A stretch of DNA of 64,000 bases from the NCBI RefSeq assembly GCF_000722875.1, contig NZ_JFHR01000001.1, positions 248,001 to 312,000 of the forward strand. Reading direction: 5' to 3'. This document shows, in pieces, positions 33,110-42,724 of the stretch (position 1 is its first letter; each line of letters starts with the position of its first letter). The notes under the pieces were generated by a model that worked only from the letters and a program-made list of their open reading frames with translations, did no database searches and was not told the DNA's origin. Both the position numbers and the translations under genes were made by a program. This DNA is from Sphingobium chlorophenolicum. Its GTDB lineage: Bacteria > Pseudomonadota > Alphaproteobacteria > Sphingomonadales > Sphingomonadaceae.

Positions 33110-33450
33110 GACTATATACTCCGAGTTCCGCTGGAAGGTGCCTCGTCTCTCCGACAGGATTCCACAGCAGATGTTTGGGCCGCCCCTCCCGGTTCTTCTT
33201 ATGCCGAACGGTACTGCATAGGTAAGATAGAATGCAAGCCGCACGGAGCTTGGTTGCGACCGGACGGCTGTCTGACGGCCAGTCGCAACCGCGGGCGCGG
33301 GGATATTCGGCCATGGCCTGCTGGAGAAAAAGGAGCCTCAATCATTGAGCGTAAAGCCACTAGGTATAGTTCACGATGGCGATGCATTGCCTGGAGATAC
33401 AGTGTACGGCGGTCGTCATCCCGGGCAATTTTGCGGGAAATTGAAGGAGA
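33110..33450. other. Divergent intergenic region rich in palindromes
   Basis: The 341-bp gap between the minus-strand PHA-synthase-like gene and the plus-strand LptB-like gene carries a 39-nt hairpin (33252-33290), a perfect 10-bp palindrome GGCCATGGCC (33309-33318) and a palindrome CTCAAT-C-ATTGAG (33337-33349). No intact gene is seen. AT-rich tracts near 33105-33235 are candidate promoter DNA for the PHA operon. Confidence 0.55.
33252..33290. repeat. 39-nt inverted repeat/hairpin
   Basis: GGTTGCGAC (33252-33260) and GTCGCAACC (33282-33290) form a perfect 9-bp stem, extended inward by two 2-bp paired steps separated by mismatches. No T-run follows on either strand, so a plain intrinsic terminator is unlikely. 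A regulator site or RNA element upstream of the PHA operon is possible. Confidence 0.55.
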
Positions 33451-34374
33451 ATGGATGATCCGCGAGATCGCCATGATGGCAGCGGTTGCGCTGGTGCTGG
33501 CCGGCCGGGATGGAGACGCGTACTGACCCGGCTTTTGAGGGACCTTGGCGGAAATCTCGGGCATGATGCCCAACTCGTATCGCCGGCCGCGCGTTCGGAG
33601 AGCGAGCCGCTTGCGCCCGCGTCAATCGGACCGGTCGCAGTCGAGCGCGCGCCGACGGTTCTTTCGATCGCCGGGATCGAGAAGTCCTTTGGCAAGCGGA
33701 AGGTGCTTGACGATGTCGCGCTCGAAGTGCGGGCAGGCGAAATCGTGGGGCTTCTGGGGCCAAACGGGGCCGGCAAGACGCTCTGCTTCTATGCGATTGC
33801 CGGCCTGATGAGCGTGGATGCCGGCAGGATCGAGATTGGCGGTCAGGATGTCACCGCGCTTCCCATGGATCGAAGAGCGAAGCTGGGCCTCGGCTATCTT
33901 CCCCAGGAAGGATCGATCTTCCGCGGCATGACGGCTGCGGAGAATATCGCGGCCGTGCTCGAACTGCATATCGCCGATCGCGATGTAGCTGCCGCGCGGC
34001 TCGATGAACTTCTTGCCGAGTTCAATATCGCCCACATTCGCGACGTTCCCGCACAGCGGTTGTCCGGCGGGGAACGCAGGCGCTGCGAGATCGCCAGGGC
34101 CATGGCGGCAGCGCCCTCGGTTATCCTGCTCGATGAACCGTTCGCGGGCATCGATCCCATGTCGATCGCCGACGTCAAGGCGATGGTGCGAAAGCTCAAG
34201 CGAGAAGGCGTGGCGATCCTTCTGACCGACCACAATGTGCATGAGATGCTCGAACTGGTCGAGCGGGCCTATATCATCGATCAGGGCAGGATGCTGTTCG
34301 AGGGCGGCCCAGAAGCGGTACTCGACAACCCCGAAGTCCGGCATCGCTATCTTGGCGAGGGCTTCAGGATGTGA
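33451..34374 (+). CDS. LptB-like ABC transporter ATPase
   Basis: An ATP-binding subunit close to LptB. From about residue 70: IAGIEKSFGKRKVL, Walker A LLGPNGAGKT, Q-loop LGYLPQEGSIF, signature LSGGERRR, Walker B VILLDEPFAGIDP and H-loop TDHNVHE, with a C-terminal VRHRYLGEGFRM typical of LptB. The start is doubtful: the first ~65 residues up to ERAPTV lack homology, and the good ribosome-binding site there better serves the short peptide at 33455. LptB powers LPS export, but no lptA/C/F/G lies nearby, so this may be a second copy. The 3' end overlaps the TetR gene by 11 bases. Confidence 0.78.
   Translation: MDDPRDRHDGSGCAGAGRPGWRRVLTRLLRDLGGNLGHDAQLVSPAARSESEPLAPASIGPVAVERAPTVLSIAGIEKSFGKRKVLDDVALEVRAGEIVGLLGPNGAGKTLCFYAIAGLMSVDAGRIEIGGQDVTALPMDRRAKLGLGYLPQEGSIFRGMTAAENIAAVLELHIADRDVAAARLDELLAEFNIAHIRDVPAQRLSGGERRRCEIARAMAAAPSVILLDEPFAGIDPMSIADVKAMVRKLKREGVAILLTDHNVHEMLELVERAYIIDQGRMLFEGGPEAVLDNPEVRHRYLGEGFRM
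33455..33526 (+). CDS. Very short peptide, possibly a truncated entericidin
   Basis: A 23-codon frame, MIREIAMMAAVALVLAG plus six residues, directly behind a strong ribosome-binding site (AAGGAGA, four-base spacing). The hydrophobic start looks like an entericidin-type lipoprotein signal, but the lipobox Cys expected after LAG is Arg and the frame ends shortly after. It may be a relic of such a gene or a leader peptide for the LptB-like gene, whose long frame runs over it. Confidence 0.35.
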   Translation: MIREIAMMAAVALVLAGRDGDAY

Positions 34375-35086
34375 GGCGGTTACCGCGCCCTTCGTTCAGG
34401 AACGGAATGGCCTTTGCCATGAGGTCGAGCGCTCGCTCGATATAGGCAGCCTTTGTCCGGGTGGTGTTGTGCAGATCATGGCGCTGCAGGATGCGCTGGC
34501 GCGGCACGGTGACCAGCGCGTCGAAGAGAAAAGCAGCGAGGAACGGAAGATCGCCTGCTTCCTCGCTGTTCGGTTCGCTCGCCTCGGCAAGGATCGTCTG
34601 CATCAGATCGATGCCGAACTGGGTGCCGATCGCGGGCTGTGCCCGCATCATGCCCGGATTGTGGTTTGCCAGCCAGATGATGAGCGCTTCGATGCCCACG
34701 ACATCGCCTTGAAGCGACAGGTCGAGCATCCTGCGAGCGATATAGGCGATTTTTTTGCGGGTGCTTCCTCGAGGGACCGATGCCGCGATCGGATCGAGAT
34801 AGCGGGCAAGGCCGTGTTCCATGGCGGCGACGAGCAGGGCGAGCTTTGAGCCGAAGCGGGAATAGAGCGTTCGCTTCGATGTCTGTGCGGCGGCGGCGAT
34901 AGCTTCCATACTCGTACCCTCGACGCCGCCGGCGATGAATTGGGCAAGCGCCGTCTCGAGGATATGATGTCCAAGCCGGGCTGCGACCTCCTGTGGCGGC
35001 CTTCCTCCCCTGGGATCGCGGGCAGGCAGACGCGAGCCGGTTCCCGATGCGGCGCCGTCATCTTTCATGAATCGCTCGCGGCCCAT
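34364..35086 (-). CDS. TetR/AcrR-family regulator
   Basis: A 240-residue repressor. The N-terminal HTH is clear: LGHHILETALAQFIAGGVEGTSMEAIAAAAQTSKRTLYSRFGSKLALLVAAM; the long C-terminal helical domain resembles the AefR-like TetR_C group. An N-terminal tail of about 40 polar residues precedes it; ATG at 35086 or 35068 are both possible. It is divergent from the NodT/HlyD/RbbA operon with about 140 bp between, so it most likely represses that export system. A 9-bp palindrome CACTAAGTG at 35146-35154 in the gap is a weak operator candidate. Confidence 0.85.
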   Translation of the reverse strand: MGRERFMKDDGAASGTGSRLPARDPRGGRPPQEVAARLGHHILETALAQFIAGGVEGTSMEAIAAAAQTSKRTLYSRFGSKLALLVAAMEHGLARYLDPIAASVPRGSTRKKIAYIARRMLDLSLQGDVVGIEALIIWLANHNPGMMRAQPAIGTQFGIDLMQTILAEASEPNSEEAGDLPFLAAFLFDALVTVPRQRILQRHDLHNTTRTKAAYIERALDLMAKAIPFLNEGRGNRLTS

Positions 35087-35228
35087 CGCTGCTTCATTCC
35101 AGCTTTCGCGCTTGATCGGCAAGTGATACCGGGCAATATCAAAACCACTAAGTGTAGATACTAATAGTCCGGAGAGGTGCTTGCCCATAGGCGTACCGCC
35201 TGTTTGAACCAGAATGGAACCGGACTAG

Positions 35229-36692
35229 ATGGCTCGCCGCGCTCATATTACTGGCCGTTTATGCGGGTTCCGGGCCGTCATGGCGGCGATGATCGTGCCA
35301 TCTTTCCTGTCCGGCTGTTCCTTCGCGCCGCCCAATGTCCGGCCGGCCCAGCCGGTGCCGCAGGACTATCCCGCGCCAGCCGCGCTGGGCGCGTCCATCG
35401 CGCGGATCGGTTGGCATGATTTCTTCCGGGAAGAGCATCTGCGTGCGCTGATCGCGGCCGCGCTGGAGAACAACCGCGATATCCGTATCGCCGCGGCCCG
35501 CGTCGATCAGGCGCGCGCGGCCTGGCGTATCGAGGGCTCGGCGCTCTATCCCGAACTCAACGCCGTCGGCACCGGCACGCGGGGTCGTTCCATCATCAGC
35601 CTGCCGGGCGCAGGCACGCAGAGCTATGACATCAAGCAGGTCACCGCGCAGGTGAGCGCGAGCTGGGAAATCGATTTCTGGGGCCGTCTGCGCAACCTGA
35701 ACGACGCCGCGCGCAATCGTTATCTGGCGACGGAAGAGGCGAAGCGCGCCGTTGCCACCGGCCTGATCGCGCAGGTCGCCAATGGCTATCTGCTGGAGCG
35801 CGAATATGAGGAACGCCTCGCGCTTGCCCGGCGGACGATCGTCACGCGCGAGGACTCGCTGCGGATCATGCGTCGCCGCTATGAAGTTGGTTCAGGTTCC
35901 AAACTGGAAATGACCCAGGCGCAGTTGCTGCTGGCGCAGGCGCAGGATGCGCTGCAAGCGCTTGAGCAGGACCGCGACGTGAACCGCAACGCGCTGGCGC
36001 TGCTGGTCGGGCGGCCCGTGGAGATCGTGCCTGGGCCCCTCGGTCTTGCCGAAACCGGACCGGATATCGCCCTTCCGCCGGGCTTGCCCTCCGACCTTCT
36101 GGTCAACCGGCCTGATATCGTGGCGGCGGAATATCAATTGCGGGCGGCCAACGCCGATATCGGCGCGGCGCGGGCGGCGTTCTTTCCCAATATCAGCCTG
36201 ACGGGTGCCTTCGGCACGGCGAGTTCCGATCTCGACGGGCTGTTCGGCGACGGGAGCCGCGCGTGGAGCTTCACCCCGACGATCGCCCTGCCGCTGTTCA
36301 ATGCGGGCCGCCTTTCCGGCAACCTCGATCTGGCGAAAGCGCGGCAGGTCGAAGCCGTGGCCAGCTATGAAAAGACCGTGCAGGGCGCGTTTCGTGATGT
36401 TTCCGACGCGCTGGTCCGGCGCCGGCAACTGGCGTTGCGGATCGACACCGCGCGCAGCTCGCTGGACGCCTTGCGCGAACGGGCTCGGCTGGCCGGGTTG
36501 CGGTTCGACAACGGGCGTTCGGCCTATCTGGAAGTGCTGGACGCGCAACGCGACCTTTTCGACACCGAACAGGCGCTGATCCAGTTGCGCCGCGCTCATC
36601 TGGCGAGCGGCATAGCCCTCTACGCGGCGCTTGGCGGGGGTCCCGCCGAAGTCGTCCACGACAGCAACGATCAAGGCGGAGAACACAGGTGA
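35229..36692 (+). CDS. NodT-family outer-membrane efflux lipoprotein
   Basis: A 487-residue outer-membrane factor of the OprM/NodT type. The N-terminus ends in a lipobox (FLSGC), so the mature protein is a lipoprotein. Two OEP repeats follow, with long helices DIRIAAARVDQARAAWRIEGS and RYEVGSGSKLEMTQAQLLLAQAQDALQ, and the conserved motif LPSDLLVNRPDIVAAEYQLRAANADIGAARAAFFPNISLTG. It is the first gene of the export operon and supplies the trans-envelope channel. An in-frame ATG at 35280 is a less likely start because it would leave no basic n-region. Confidence 0.93.
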   Translation: MARRAHITGRLCGFRAVMAAMIVPSFLSGCSFAPPNVRPAQPVPQDYPAPAALGASIARIGWHDFFREEHLRALIAAALENNRDIRIAAARVDQARAAWRIEGSALYPELNAVGTGTRGRSIISLPGAGTQSYDIKQVTAQVSASWEIDFWGRLRNLNDAARNRYLATEEAKRAVATGLIAQVANGYLLEREYEERLALARRTIVTREDSLRIMRRRYEVGSGSKLEMTQAQLLLAQAQDALQALEQDRDVNRNALALLVGRPVEIVPGPLGLAETGPDIALPPGLPSDLLVNRPDIVAAEYQLRAANADIGAARAAFFPNISLTGAFGTASSDLDGLFGDGSRAWSFTPTIALPLFNAGRLSGNLDLAKARQVEAVASYEKTVQGAFRDVSDALVRRRQLALRIDTARSSLDALRERARLAGLRFDNGRSAYLEVLDAQRDLFDTEQALIQLRRAHLASGIALYAALGGGPAEVVHDSNDQGGEHR

Positions 36693-37765
36693 TGACGGCG
36701 TCCCGGAAGACATGGCTCATCAGGGGCGGCATCGCGGCGGCGCTCGTCGTTGTAGCTCTGCTCCTTTGGCAGGTGCTCAAGCCCGGCGATTTGCCCGAAG
36801 GCATCGTCGGCGGTAACGGCCGGATCGAAGCGGTTGAAATCGACGTTTCCGCCAAATCGCCCGGCCGCATCCGCGAAATCCTGGTCGACGAAGGCGCGTT
36901 CGTGCAGGCGGGGCAAGTCGTCGCCCATATGGATACGGACGTGCTGAGTGCCCAGAGGGCCGAAGCCGAAGCGCAACTGGCGCAGGCGCTGAACGGCATC
37001 CAGATCGCGACCAGCCAGGTCGCGCAGCAGCAGAGCAACCGGGCGGCGGCTCTCGCCGGCGTCCGCCAGCGTGAGGCGGAGCTGAACGCGGCGCGCAAGC
37101 GGCTGGCGCGATCGGAAACGCTGGCGCGAGAAGGTGCGACCGCCGTGCAGGAACGGGATGACGATCAGGCCCGCGTCGAAGGCGCGGCGGCGGCAGTGGA
37201 GGCCGCTCGCGCCCAACTCGCGGCCGTCGACGCGGCGATCACGACGGCGCGCAACCAGGTGATCGGCGCGCGTTCGCAGGTCGATGCCGTGCGCGCCACC
37301 ATCCAGCGGATCGAGGCCGATATCCGCGACAGCGACCTCAAGGCGCCGACGGCCGGCCGCGTGCAATATCGCGTCGCCCAGCCGGGCGAAGTCGTGGGTG
37401 GCGGCGGGCGCGTGCTCAACCTGGTCAATCTGGGCGACGTCTACATGACCTTCTTCCTGCCGGAAACGGTCGCGGGCAAGGTGGCGCTGGGCAGCGATGT
37501 ACGCATCGTGCTCGATGCGCTTCCGGATCGTGCGATCCCTGCGAAAGTCAGCTTCGTTGCCGATGTGGCCCAGTTCACGCCCAAGACGGTGGAGACGCAA
37601 AGCGAGCGCCAGAAACTGATGTTCCGCGTGAAGGCGCAGATCGATCGCAAGTTGCTCGATCGCTATATCACCCAGGTCAAGACCGGCCTTCCGGGCATGG
37701 CCTATGTGCGGATCGATCCGAAATCCGAATGGCCCGCGAAACTGACCGTCAACGTGCCGCAATGA
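36689..37765 (+). CDS. HlyD-family adaptor (YhiI-like)
   Basis: A 358-residue membrane-fusion protein: N-terminal anchor at about 11-30 ([20 protein letters not shown]), biotinyl/lipoyl halves ([20 protein letters not shown] and [20 protein letters not shown]) flanking an unusually long coiled coil, and a C-terminal beta domain. It starts in an ATGA overlap with the outer-membrane factor. In E. coli the order yhiI-rbbA-yhhJ matches the three genes here, so I call it a YhiI homologue. The transported compound is unknown. Confidence 0.9.
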   Translation: MMTASRKTWLIRGGIAAALVVVALLLWQVLKPGDLPEGIVGGNGRIEAVEIDVSAKSPGRIREILVDEGAFVQAGQVVAHMDTDVLSAQRAEAEAQLAQALNGIQIATSQVAQQQSNRAAALAGVRQREAELNAARKRLARSETLAREGATAVQERDDDQARVEGAAAAVEAARAQLAAVDAAITTARNQVIGARSQVDAVRATIQRIEADIRDSDLKAPTAGRVQYRVAQPGEVVGGGGRVLNLVNLGDVYMTFFLPETVAGKVALGSDVRIVLDALPDRAIPAKVSFVADVAQFTPKTVETQSERQKLMFRVKAQIDRKLLDRYITQVKTGLPGMAYVRIDPKSEWPAKLTVNVPQ

Positions 37766-40512
37766 CGGAAGCTGTCGCCCGCGTTTCGGGCGTGAGCCTG
37801 CATTACGGCAAGGTGCTGGCGCTCGATGATGTGAATCTTGAAATCCCCGCCGGGCGCATGGTGGCGATGATCGGCCCGGACGGCGTCGGCAAGTCCAGCC
37901 TGTTTTCCCTGATCGCGGGCGCGCGAGCCATCCAGGAGGGCCGGGTCGAGGTGCTGGGCGGCGACATGGCCGAGGCCCGCCACCGCAACGCCGTGTGTCC
38001 GCGCATCGCCTATATGCCGCAGGGGCTGGGCAAGAACCTCTATCCTACGCTCTCCATCGACGAAAATCTCGAATTCTTCGGGCGGTTGTTCGGGCAGGAC
38101 GCGGCCGAACGCGAGCGCCGCATTGCCGACCTCACCGAAAGCACGGGCCTCGCGCCGTTCCGCAAGCGCCCGGCGGGCAAGCTTTCGGGCGGCATGAAGC
38201 AGAAGCTCGGCTTGTGCTGCGCGCTCATCCACGATCCCGATTTCCTGCTGCTGGATGAGCCGACAACCGGCGTCGATCCCATGTCGCGCGCGCAATTCTG
38301 GGATCTGATCGACCGCATCCGCGCGAACCGCCCGCACATGAGCGTGCTGGTCGCCACGGCCTATATGGAAGAGGCCGAACGCTTCGACTGGCTGATCGCG
38401 ATGGACGCGGGAAAGGTGCTGGCCACCGGCACCGCAGCCGACTTCTATGCACGCACCGGCGAACAGTCGCTGGAACAGGCGTTTATCTCGATGCTTCCCG
38501 AGGAGCGCCGCCGCGGGCACAAGCCGGTGGAAATTCCGCCGCGCAGCGACGGCGGCGAGGCCGAGATCGCCATCGAGGCGCAGGGGCTCACCATGCGTTT
38601 CGGCGATTTCACGGCAGTCGATCATGTCGATTTTCGCATCGAGCGCGGCGAGATCTTTGGATTCCTCGGCTCCAACGGCTGCGGCAAGTCAACCACCATG
38701 AAGATGCTGACCGGCCTGCTGAAAGCCAGCGAAGGCCAGGCCTGGCTGTTCGGCCGCGAGGTCGAGAATGACGACATGGCGACGCGCCGGCGCGTCGGCT
38801 ATATGAGCCAGGCCTTCTCGCTCTACTCGGAACTGACGGTCCGGCAGAACCTCGAGCTGCATGCCCAGCTCTTCCATGTTCCCGCCGAAGACGTGCCGGC
38901 CCGCGTGAGGGAAATGGCGCAGCGGTTCGGCCTGGATGGCATCATGGATGCGTTGCCCGGCGCCTTGCCGCTGGGCCAGCGCCAGCGGCTCAGCCTAGCC
39001 GTCGCCATGATCCACAAGCCGGAAATGCTGATCCTCGATGAACCGACGTCCGGCGTCGATCCGATCGCGCGGGACCAGTTCTGGCAGATGATGATCGACC
39101 TGTCCCGGCGCGACAAGGTGACGATCTTCATTTCCACGCACTTCATGAACGAAGCGGAGCGGTGCGACCGCATATCGCTGATGCATGCGGGCAAGGTGCT
39201 GGTCAGCGACACTCCCGCCGCCATTGTCGAGAACCGCGGCGCGGCGGACCTGGAAGAAGCGTTCATCGCCTATCTTCAGGATGCGAGCGGCGAGACGCCG
39301 ACAGAAAAGAGGGACGATCCGGTTCCTGCGGGCGCGCCTGCCGCGGCCGATCAGGACATTTCGGCTGCACCGGCCCGCTCCCCATGGTTCATGCGGCGCC
39401 GGATGATGAGCTATGCCCGGCGCGAAGGGCTGGAATTGCGCCGTGATCCCATCCGCGCCACTCTGGCTCTGCTCGGCAGCGTCATCCTGATGTTCATCAT
39501 GGGCTATGGCATCAGCATGGACGTGGAGGACTTGCCGTTCGCCGTGCTGGACCGCGACGGCACGACCACCAGCGAGAACTACGTCCTCAACCTGGCCGGA
39601 TCGCGCTATTTCATCGAACGGCCGCCGATCACCGACTATAGCCAGTTGGACCGGCGGATGCGCTCGGGCGAACTGAGCGTGGCCCTGGAGATTCCGCCCA
39701 ATTTCGCGCGCGACCTGCGCCGGGGCGTGCCGGTGCAGATCGGTGTATGGGTCGATGGCGCCATGCCGCAGCGGGCTGAGACCGTGCAAGGCTATGTCCA
39801 GGCCCTGCATGCCCACTGGCTCAGTGAAATGGCCGTGCAGGAAACAGGTGCGCGGCCATCGATGGGTCTCGTCAATATCGAGCTGCGCTATCGTTACAAT
39901 CCGGACGTGAAAAGCCTTGTGGCCATCGCGCCGGCCGTGATTCCGATGATGCTGCTCTTGTTCCCGGCGATGCTGACGGCTTTGAGCGTGGTGCGGGAAA
40001 AGGAGCTGGGATCCATCGTCAATTTCTACGTGACGCCGATCAGCAAGGTGGAATTCCTGCTGGGCAAGCAGCTTCCCTATGTCGCGCTCGCCATGCTGAA
40101 CTATGTCCTGCTGGTGTTCCTCGCCGTCACGATGTTCGGCGTGCCGTTGACGGGCAGTTTCCTCGCGATGACGCTGGGCGCTCTCTTCTATACGCTGTCG
40201 GCGACGGCCATCGGCCTGCTGTTCTCCATCTTCATGCGCAGCCAGATTGCCGCGATGTTCGCCACCGCCATCGGCACGATCCTGCCCGCCGTGCAGTTTT
40301 CCGGCCTGATCAACCCGGTGTCCTCGCTCGAGGGGGCGGGCGCGGTGATCGGATCGATATATCCCGCGACCTGGTTCGTCACCATCTGCCGCGGCGTCTT
40401 TTCCAAGGGGCTGGGGTTCGCCGACCTCTGGCCCGACCTTCTCGTGCTGTTCGCGACGTTTCCCGTCATCCTGGCGCTGTGTGTCGCGTTGCTGCGCAAG
40501 CAGGAGAGCTGA
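37762..40512 (+). CDS. RbbA-like double ATPase/ABC-2 permease
   Basis: A 916-residue fusion of two ATP-binding cassettes and an ABC-2 permease. Cassette 1: Walker A GPDGVGKS, signature [10 protein letters not shown], Walker [14 protein letters not shown]. Cassette 2: Walker [10 protein letters not shown], degenerate signature [10 protein letters not shown], Walker [14 protein letters not shown]. From about residue 560 an N-terminal membrane helix, a periplasmic domain, then five more helices form the permease. The degenerate second signature is typical of RbbA. RbbA was named for ribosome binding in E. coli, but the operon structure indicates an exporter. Start overlaps the adaptor stop (ATGA). 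Confidence 0.92.
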   Translation: MTEAVARVSGVSLHYGKVLALDDVNLEIPAGRMVAMIGPDGVGKSSLFSLIAGARAIQEGRVEVLGGDMAEARHRNAVCPRIAYMPQGLGKNLYPTLSIDENLEFFGRLFGQDAAERERRIADLTESTGLAPFRKRPAGKLSGGMKQKLGLCCALIHDPDFLLLDEPTTGVDPMSRAQFWDLIDRIRANRPHMSVLVATAYMEEAERFDWLIAMDAGKVLATGTAADFYARTGEQSLEQAFISMLPEERRRGHKPVEIPPRSDGGEAEIAIEAQGLTMRFGDFTAVDHVDFRIERGEIFGFLGSNGCGKSTTMKMLTGLLKASEGQAWLFGREVENDDMATRRRVGYMSQAFSLYSELTVRQNLELHAQLFHVPAEDVPARVREMAQRFGLDGIMDALPGALPLGQRQRLSLAVAMIHKPEMLILDEPTSGVDPIARDQFWQMMIDLSRRDKVTIFISTHFMNEAERCDRISLMHAGKVLVSDTPAAIVENRGAADLEEAFIAYLQDASGETPTEKRDDPVPAGAPAAADQDISAAPARSPWFMRRRMMSYARREGLELRRDPIRATLALLGSVILMFIMGYGISMDVEDLPFAVLDRDGTTTSENYVLNLAGSRYFIERPPITDYSQLDRRMRSGELSVALEIPPNFARDLRRGVPVQIGVWVDGAMPQRAETVQGYVQALHAHWLSEMAVQETGARPSMGLVNIELRYRYNPDVKSLVAIAPAVIPMMLLLFPAMLTALSVVREKELGSIVNFYVTPISKVEFLLGKQLPYVALAMLNYVLLVFLAVTMFGVPLTGSFLAMTLGALFYTLSATAIGLLFSIFMRSQIAAMFATAIGTILPAVQFSGLINPVSSLEGAGAVIGSIYPATWFVTICRGVFSKGLGFADLWPDLLVLFATFPVILALCVALLRKQES

Positions 40513-40513
40513 T

Positions 40514-41638
40514 ATGCGCCACGCGGCCAACATCTACCGGCTCGGCATCAAGGAACTGCGCAGCCTGTGGCGCGATCCGATGATGCTGTTCCTGATCCTC
40601 TATTCGTTCTCGGTGGGGATCTACGTCGCGGCAACCGCCATGCCGGAAACGCTGCACAAGGCGCCTATCGCGATCGTCGATGAAGACCAGTCGCAGCTTT
40701 CCAGCCGGATAACCGGCGCCTTTTATCCGCCGCACTTCACGCCCCCTTCGATCGTGGGACTGAACGAAGTGGACAAGGGGCTGGATGCCGGGCGCTATAC
40801 GTTCGCTCTCGACATCCCGCCCGATTTTCAGCGAGACGTACTTGCGGGACGCCAACCCGGCTTGCAGCTCAACGTTGACGCTACGCGGATGAGCCAGGCT
40901 TTCACGGGCGGCGGCTACATCCAGCAGATCGTGCAGGGCGAAGTTGCCGAATTCATGAAAGGCACGCGTGCGAGCACGCCGGTCCCGGTCGAGCTGGCGC
41001 TGCGCGTGCGGTTCAATCCTACGCTGGCGCAAAGCTGGTTCGGCGCGGTCATGGAAATCATCAACAGCGTCACCATGCTGTCGATCGTGCTGACGGGCGC
41101 GGCCCTGATCCGCGAGCGCGAGCACGGCACGATCGAACATTTGCTGGTGATGCCGGTGACGCCATTCGAGATCATGGCCAGCAAGGTCTGGGCCATGGGG
41201 CTCGTTGTCCTGGTCGCCTGCGCTTTCGCGCTTTTCGCGATGGTGGAAGGGGTACTGTCCGTTCCCGTCGAAGGGTCGATCGCGCTGTTCCTCGCCGGAG
41301 CGGGGCTGCACCTGTTCGCCACGACCTCCATCGGCATCTTCATGGGGACGATCGCGCGCTCCATGCCGCAGTTCGGCTTGTTGCTGATGCTGGTGCTGCT
41401 GCCGTTGCAGATGTTGTCCGGCGGTTCGACGCCGCGCGAAAGCATGCCTGAGTTCGTCCAGACGGTCATGTTGGCCGCGCCCACCACCCATTTCGTGAAG
41501 ATGGCGCAGGCCATCCTTTACCGGGGCGCGGGCTTTGACGTGGTCTGGCCCCAGTTCCTGGCTATCATTGCTATCGGCGCGATCTTCTTCGCCATTGCGT
41601 TGGCGAGGTTCCGGCGAACCATCGGCACGATGGCGTGA
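40514..41638 (+). CDS. ABC-2 permease (YhhJ-like)
   Basis: A 374-residue permease: an N-terminal helix (MMLFLILYSFSVGIYVAATAM), a 140-residue periplasmic domain (HKAPIAIVDEDQSQLSSRITGAFYPPHF...), then five helices with ABC-2 motifs (RERERG-like EREHGTIEHLLVMPVTPFEIMASKVWAMG). It pairs with the permease half of RbbA to make a heterodimeric transporter. It begins one base after the RbbA stop. It is the last gene of the export operon, followed by about 290 bp without genes. Confidence 0.9.
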   Translation: MRHAANIYRLGIKELRSLWRDPMMLFLILYSFSVGIYVAATAMPETLHKAPIAIVDEDQSQLSSRITGAFYPPHFTPPSIVGLNEVDKGLDAGRYTFALDIPPDFQRDVLAGRQPGLQLNVDATRMSQAFTGGGYIQQIVQGEVAEFMKGTRASTPVPVELALRVRFNPTLAQSWFGAVMEIINSVTMLSIVLTGAALIREREHGTIEHLLVMPVTPFEIMASKVWAMGLVVLVACAFALFAMVEGVLSVPVEGSIALFLAGAGLHLFATTSIGIFMGTIARSMPQFGLLLMLVLLPLQMLSGGSTPRESMPEFVQTVMLAAPTTHFVKMAQAILYRGAGFDVVWPQFLAIIAIGAIFFAIALARFRRTIGTMA

Positions 41639-41932
41639 GGAGGCAGTCGAATGTCAGAACACCAAATTGCGTGGGGCATCGTAACGATGCTTCAGACTAA
41701 CGATTGCCGAACGGTTCCGCGCAGGTTTCGCAGGAGAATAATACCGGCGGCGGTGTCACGGATCCTGAGCCAGGTTTTCGAAACAGCGAATCCACGATTG
41801 CCCTAGCAGCCTCACGCGTCAGCCATAGCGCTGGCTGACGGCTGTGAATGCCCCCTATCTCCCATAGGTATCACAACGGCTTCTTCTGGCACGTTTGCCG
41901 GTGCACGGCCAACACAACCCAAGGAGGATGCC
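41639..41932 (+). promoter_or_regulatory. Intergenic region with three palindromes before luxR
   Basis: A 294-bp gap separating the export operon from the LuxR gene. It contains GCATCG-TAA-CGATGC at 41676-41690, a perfect 9-bp-arm repeat CGTCAGCCA/TGGCTGACG at 41817-41840, and a lux-box-like element at 41895-41912. AAGGAGG lies at 41921-41927. No protein gene is visible. It is a likely junction between the stress/export DNA and the conjugative element. Confidence 0.5.
41895..41912. promoter_or_regulatory. Lux-box-like 18-bp imperfect palindrome
   Basis: TTGCCGGTGCACGGCCAA is symmetric at 14 of 18 positions around a GTGCAC core. It is the length of known lux/tra boxes and sits 20 bp before the luxR ATG. 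Binding by the encoded LuxR protein (autoregulation) is inferred. Confidence 0.45.
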
Positions 41933-42724
41933 ATGTATGTCAATGCCAGACTGCGTGAGACACTCTCACGCTTCAATGTCGCTTCTTCAATGGAAGCGCT
42001 GCTCGCCGCCTTAGCTGATGCCGCCACGAAAATGGGCTTCCCCTATGTCGCGATGATCCAACATGGCGGCCTCCCACGCTTGGTCGAACGGGCGCTGGTT
42101 ATTACCAACTATCCGGCGGAGTTCGTGCGTTTCTACACCGAGAGCCACGCGTACGTCATCGATCCAGTCTATGAGGTGAGCCAGTTGCTGGACCGCCCGT
42201 TCAGCTGGGACGAGATTCCCGGTTATGTCGATCTCACAGGCACACAATCAGCCCTGTTCGAAGAAGCGCGGCTGCATGGTCTCGTCCACGGTGTCACCGT
42301 GCCGCTCCACATACCGAGCGAATCCCATGCGTCTTGCACTTTCGCACGCGCGGAGCCGATCATGGCTTCGCCATCGCTACTGACGACGCTCCACATCGTC
42401 GCTGCCTTCGGGTTCAAGGCGGGCCTCAGACTACATCATGCCTCGCGCGGACATGACGTACCCAGGCTCACGCGCCGCGAAGCTCAATGCACGGCATTGG
42501 TCGCCGTCGGCAAGAGCGATTGGGAGATCAGCCAGATACTCGGTCTGAGCGAGACCTCGGTGCGCTATTTCGTCTCCCACGCAAAGCAGCGTTACGGCGT
42601 CTACAAGCGCTCAGAGCTTGTCGCCAGGGCGCTCATCGACGCGCAGATCCTTCGAAACGACCAAGGGATCATTGAGGCTGGACCCCGCCGCCCGCGCCAC
42701 AGGGCGAAACGGCGCAGTCCTTGA
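41933..42724 (+). CDS. Orphan LuxR-type quorum-sensing regulator
   Basis: A 263-residue regulator with an N-terminal autoinducer-binding domain and C-terminal LuxR HTH (LTRREAQCTALVAVGKSDWEIS...). Binding-pocket residues of TraR correspond to Y68, D77-P78, W92 and G120, but the position of TraR W57 is F64. No luxI gene is present in the window, so it may respond to an exogenous or distant signal. It has a strong AAGGAGG and a lux-box-like palindrome. LuxR proteins commonly control conjugation genes, and the tra operon lies 3.5 kb away. Confidence 0.85.
   Translation: MYVNARLRETLSRFNVASSMEALLAALADAATKMGFPYVAMIQHGGLPRLVERALVITNYPAEFVRFYTESHAYVIDPVYEVSQLLDRPFSWDEIPGYVDLTGTQSALFEEARLHGLVHGVTVPLHIPSESHASCTFARAEPIMASPSLLTTLHIVAAFGFKAGLRLHHASRGHDVPRLTRREAQCTALVAVGKSDWEISQILGLSETSVRYFVSHAKQRYGVYKRSELVARALIDAQILRNDQGIIEAGPRRPRHRAKRRSP

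Noticed and set aside
35101..35228. TetR operator in the divergent gap
   Set aside because: Only a 9-bp palindrome (CACTAAGTG) and weak symmetry; not strong enough to list as a feature.
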